NCBI RefSeq assembly: GCF_018224015.1
Contig: NZ_JAGPOT010000029.1
Span: 1-64,000 of the forward strand
Source of the DNA: Pseudarthrobacter albicanus
Lineage (GTDB): Bacteria > Actinomycetota > Actinomycetes > Actinomycetales > Micrococcaceae
Direction of reading: 5' to 3'
DNA: 64,000 nucleotides
The notes below the pieces were generated by a model. The model did not search any database. It was given only the letters and a program-made list of their open reading frames with translations, and had not been told where the DNA came from. Numbering within the stretch: position 1 is the stretch's first letter; every line of letters starts with the position of its first letter. This document shows, piece after piece, positions 60,984-64,000 of this stretch. A program made the position numbers and the translations under genes.

Positions 60984-62588
60984 ATGGACAAGCCCAGCAT
61001 GAAGCAGCCCACGCAACAGCCCGCGAGCCGCCCCACCGCCCTGGCCGCGCTGGCCGGCGTGGCCGCTGCTGCCGTCGTACTGTCCGTGGCGGAACTGATC
61101 GGCGCCTTCTTCACGGCGCGGGCGACGCCGGTGATCGCCCTCGGTTCGACCTTCATCGATTTCACGCCGCCGTGGATGAAGGACTTCGCGATCGCCACCT
61201 TCGGCACCAATGACAAGGCGGCGCTCTTCGTCGGCATGGGGGTGACCATCCTGGTCCTCGCCTGCGTGCTGGGCGTGGTGGCCTACCGGAAGTGGTCGCT
61301 GGGCGTGGCCGGGGTGCTGCTGATGGGCGCCGTGATCGTCGCCAGCGTCGTGACGCGGGCCGGCGTGAAACCGCCGGACGCGATTCCGTCGCTGGCCGGC
61401 ACCGTGGCGGGGCTCGTGGTGCTGCGGCTCCTGGTCCGGCGGCTGTGGCGGATGCGGCAATGGCCGGAGATGGCCGCGGACGCCCCCTCCAGGGACAGCG
61501 AGCGCCCCGAACGCCCTGCCGCCAGCCGCCGTGACTTCTTCACCGCCACCGGCATCACCCTCGCCGCCTCGGCCCTAGCAGCCGGCGGCGGACGCCTGCT
61601 CAGCGCGGCCCGCAGCAACGTGGCCCAGGCCCGCGAGTCCCTGCGGCTGCCCGCCCCGGCAACGGCCGCGCCGGCCGTACCCGCCGGCGTCCAGTCCAAG
61701 GCCCCCGGAGTCACCCCCTGGCTGACGCCGAACAAGGACTTCTACCGGATCGACACCGCCCTGAGCGTGCCGGAGATCAACGCCCGGGACTGGGAACTGC
61801 GCGTCCACGGCCTGGTGGAGCAGGAGGTCCGGCTCACCTTCCAGGACCTGCTCGACGCCAAGCTGATCGAATCCCACGTCAGCCTGACCTGCGTCTCCAA
61901 CCCGGTCGGCGGATACCTTGCCGGCAACGCCAAGTGGCTGGGCATGCCCATCCGTGAAGTACTCAAGATGGCCCGCCCCAAGGACGGCGCGGACATGGTG
62001 CTCTCCACCTCCATCGACGGTTTCAGCGCCTCCACCCCGCTGGAGGTCCTGCAGGACGGCCGGGACGCCATGCTCGCCATCGGCATGAACGGCGAACCCC
62101 TCCCGCTCGAACACGGCTACCCGGTCCGCATGGTGGTGCCGGGGCTGTACGGCTTCGTGTCCGCCACCAAATGGGTGGTGGACCTGGAGGTCACCCGTTT
62201 TGCCGACAACAAGGCCTACTGGACCCAGCGCGGCTGGTCCGAACGTGGCCCCATCAAGACGATGGCCCGGGTCGAGGTCCCCCGGTCCTTCGCCAGGGTG
62301 CCCGCCGGACGGGTGGCCATCGGCGGCACGGCCTGGGCCCAGACCCGCGGCATCACCAAGGTCGAGGTGCAGATCGACAACGGCCCCTGGACCGAGGCGG
62401 TGCTCTCCGCGGAAGCGTCCGTCATCACCTGGCGCCAGTGGTCCTTCGACTGGGACGCCACCCCGGGGCCGCACTACATCAAGGCCCGGGCCACCGACGG
62501 GACCGGGGAGCTGCAGACGGACAAGCGTGCCGATCCGGTCCCCGACGGCGCCTCCGGCTGGCAGTCGGTCATGGTCACGGTTGAATAG
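60984..62588 (+). CDS. Membrane-anchored sulfite-oxidase-family molybdopterin oxidoreductase
   Basis: Protein of 534 residues. The N-terminal 150 residues have four hydrophobic spans (LAGVAAAAVVLSVAELIGAF, AALFVGMGVTILVLACVLGV, VAGVLLMGAVIVASVV, IPSLAGTVAGLVVLRLLV). A twin-Arg-like ASRRDFFTATGITL follows, then an oxidoreductase molybdopterin domain with the Mo-binding Cys in HVSLTCVSNPVGG and a MOSC-dimer-like C-terminal domain (VEVQIDNGPWTEAVL). The active site should face outside. Electron donor unknown; sulfite, nitrate and other substrates are all possible. Confidence 0.9.
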   Translation: MDKPSMKQPTQQPASRPTALAALAGVAAAAVVLSVAELIGAFFTARATPVIALGSTFIDFTPPWMKDFAIATFGTNDKAALFVGMGVTILVLACVLGVVAYRKWSLGVAGVLLMGAVIVASVVTRAGVKPPDAIPSLAGTVAGLVVLRLLVRRLWRMRQWPEMAADAPSRDSERPERPAASRRDFFTATGITLAASALAAGGGRLLSAARSNVAQARESLRLPAPATAAPAVPAGVQSKAPGVTPWLTPNKDFYRIDTALSVPEINARDWELRVHGLVEQEVRLTFQDLLDAKLIESHVSLTCVSNPVGGYLAGNAKWLGMPIREVLKMARPKDGADMVLSTSIDGFSASTPLEVLQDGRDAMLAIGMNGEPLPLEHGYPVRMVVPGLYGFVSATKWVVDLEVTRFADNKAYWTQRGWSERGPIKTMARVEVPRSFARVPAGRVAIGGTAWAQTRGITKVEVQIDNGPWTEAVLSAEASVITWRQWSFDWDATPGPHYIKARATDGTGELQTDKRADPVPDGASGWQSVMVTVE

Positions 62589-62640
62589 CGGGTCCGTGGA
62601 TTACCCGCAGTATCGCCTGCTGGCACCATACACTGGCAGC

Positions 62641-63657
62641 ATGCCCCTGAATTTGCATGCCACCTTCACCGTCGACGCCGCCGTCGAACTGGCAGTCATC
62701 GAACGCAGCGGCTTCGTCGAATCCCGCCACATCGGCTCGGCCGTCCTGATGGCAGCGGACGGAACCGTGGTCACCGAGCTGGGCGATATCACTACCCCCA
62801 TCTTCGCCCGGTCCGCCCTCAAGCCGCTGCAGGCCCTCGCCGTGATGCAGGCAGGCGTCCCGCTGCGCGGCGCCCAGGCTGCGATTGCCTGCGGCAGCCA
62901 CGTCGCCTCCCTCGACCACATGGACGTCGTGGCGGGCATGCTCAAGGCAGCCGGGGTGACGGAAGAGCAGCTGCAGTGCCCGGCCGACTGGCCCCAGGAC
63001 GAGAACGCCCGGAACTGGCTGGTCCGCTCCGAACGGGGCAAGTCCAAACTCGCCTTCAACTGTTCAGGCAAGCACGCCGCGTTCCTCTGGGCCTGCACCG
63101 AGAACGGCTGGGACACGCGTAGCTACCTGGAACCCAACCATCCCCTGCAGCAGCGCATCCGGTCCGTGATCGAGGAATACTGCGGCGAGCGCATCGCCCA
63201 CCTCGGCATCGACGGCTGCGGGGCCCCCGTCGCCGCCGTCTCCCTGACCGGCCTGGCACGTGCCTACTCGAAGCTGGCCAAGGCCCCCGGGGACAAGAAC
63301 TCCAACGCCCGCGCCGCCACCATCACCACGTCCATGCTGGACTATCCGTGGGCGGTGCAGGGCCGCGGCGAAAGCAACACGATCGTCATGGACGAACTGG
63401 GCATCCTGGCCAAGATCGGCGCCGAAGGCATCCTGGTCATGGCCACCCCGAGGGGCGTGTCCGTCGCCATCAAGGTCCTGGACGGCAACGTCCGGGCCAC
63501 GACGCTGGTCGGGCTGACCATGCTCGCGGCCGCCGGCGCCATCGAGGTCCCCGAGGTTTCGAGTGTGCTGGAGAAGGTCGTCGATCCCGTGCTCGGCGGC
63601 GGCCGGCACGTGGGCAAGATCAGGCTCGGCCGCGCCGTTTCGGCGCTGCTGGACTAG
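62641..63657 (+). CDS. Asparaginase of the Rhizobium etli AnsA type
   Basis: Amidohydrolase of 338 residues with a beta-lactamase-like serine site, unrelated to classical asparaginases. The catalytic Ser-x-x-Lys is in FARSALKPLQA (about Ser58/Lys61), and the zinc-site residues are in FNCSGKHAAFL (Cys, Lys) and IDGCGAPVAAV (Cys). It hydrolyses asparagine to aspartate and ammonia. ATG at 62641, 52 bp after the oxidoreductase stop. The next gene begins 3 bp after its own stop. Confidence 0.9.
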   Translation: MPLNLHATFTVDAAVELAVIERSGFVESRHIGSAVLMAADGTVVTELGDITTPIFARSALKPLQALAVMQAGVPLRGAQAAIACGSHVASLDHMDVVAGMLKAAGVTEEQLQCPADWPQDENARNWLVRSERGKSKLAFNCSGKHAAFLWACTENGWDTRSYLEPNHPLQQRIRSVIEEYCGERIAHLGIDGCGAPVAAVSLTGLARAYSKLAKAPGDKNSNARAATITTSMLDYPWAVQGRGESNTIVMDELGILAKIGAEGILVMATPRGVSVAIKVLDGNVRATTLVGLTMLAAAGAIEVPEVSSVLEKVVDPVLGGGRHVGKIRLGRAVSALLD

Positions 63658-63660
63658 GCC

Positions 63661-64000
63661 ATGGCCGTAGCCCGACGCCGGATCGCGCCCGAGGAGGGCC
63701 GTGCGGCGCTCGCCGCGTGGCTGGACGCCACCCCGCCGGAAACCCCATCGGACGCGGCACCGGGCTCTGGCGGTGCTGCCGCCGCCGTGTCCCGCAGCAC
63801 CCTCGCGACGGCGGTACGGTACACCCTGGAGGAAGTCACCGCGCGGGCGCCCGGAAACTCGGTGGAGGTGCGCGTCCCGCCGTTCGGCGTGACACAGTGC
63901 GTGGCAGGGCCGCGGCATACCCGCGGCACTCCCCCGAACGTCATCGAGTGCGACGCCGCCACCTGGCTGGCGATGGTCAGCGGACGGCTGGGCTGGGCGG
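63661..64000 (+). CDS. Sterol-carrier-like family protein (5' part, runs off the window)
   Basis: The first 113 codons are present and open to the window end. The start AVARRRIAPEEGRAALAAWL and later NSVEVRVPPFGVTQC, GPRHTRGTPPNVIECDAATW match the actinobacterial sterol carrier family (SCP2-related), commonly next to purine genes. ATG at 63661, 3 bp after the asparaginase stop. Ligand unknown. The rest cannot be judged. Confidence 0.8.
   Translation, partial: MAVARRRIAPEEGRAALAAWLDATPPETPSDAAPGSGGAAAAVSRSTLATAVRYTLEEVTARAPGNSVEVRVPPFGVTQCVAGPRHTRGTPPNVIECDAATWLAMVSGRLGWA

Overview
The window comes from a high-GC actinobacterium of the Arthrobacter/Pseudarthrobacter type (Micrococcaceae). GC is roughly two thirds throughout, GTG and TTG starts are common, genes overlap by 1-8 bases, and several blocks are in the order known from Mycobacterium tuberculosis Rv3646c-Rv3683: topA, a DEAD-box/DUF1998 helicase, the Tad pilus locus, acs, a MarP-type protease, nudix, nth, crp, ridA, a DUF4177 gene, a class A penicillin-binding protein and a metallophosphoesterase. 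Most of the window is ordinary chromosome.

Layout. 0-4.2 kb: ArsR-type regulator, acuC, and a two-gene potassium uptake system (TrkH/TrkA). 4.2-10.8 kb: proC, then a sugar operon (binding protein, permease, single-domain ATPase, PfkB sugar kinase; closest in design to the fructose system FrcBCA) facing a divergent LacI-family repressor, with two near-identical operators. 10.8-11.4 kb: a non-coding stretch with two diverged copies of one structured element. 11.4-21.4 kb: ECF42-type sigma factor with its YCII partner, Ppx/GppA phosphatase, SseB-like protein, topA, a second ArsR regulator, a methyltransferase and a TipA-like MerR regulator with a strong internal start. 21.4-24.6 kb: two related lipoproteins, trhO, a GNAT. 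24.7-34.4 kb: the helicase and a compact Tad/Flp pilus operon (CpaE-like, TadA, TadB, TadC, DUF4244 pilin, TadE, Rv3654c-like) interrupted by a truncated tnpB and a LamG-domain secreted protein.

34.4-49 kb: a Klenow-type DNA polymerase, a DUF1508 protein, nudix and nth, an Ala-rich membrane protein, acs, a secreted beta-propeller-like protein, aroQ, a DUF2332 gene broken by an amber codon, MarP-like protease, crp, a second nudix, ridA and a 51-residue DUF4177 gene. 49-56.5 kb: penicillin-binding protein, phosphoesterase and a heterodimeric ABC exporter. 56.6-64 kb: tRNA-Pro(CGG), then a divergent pair made of a 46-residue secreted peptide and an XRE-TPR regulator, then purC/purD, a membrane-anchored sulfite-oxidase-fold oxidoreductase, an asparaginase and the start of a sterol-carrier-like gene.

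Most worth a second look: the divergent secreted-peptide/XRE-TPR pair at 56.87-58.40 kb, which has the gene layout of a peptide-receptor (RRNPP-like) signalling pair; the two structured elements at 10.94 and 11.20 kb, where stems covary while loops are kept; a dispersed family of about 80-bp palindromic repeats in intergenic gaps at 47.3, 52.5 and 60.8 kb; and the TipAL/TipAS-type internal start at 20.9 kb. All functional statements rest on reading motifs and context by eye; no search or folding program was run.
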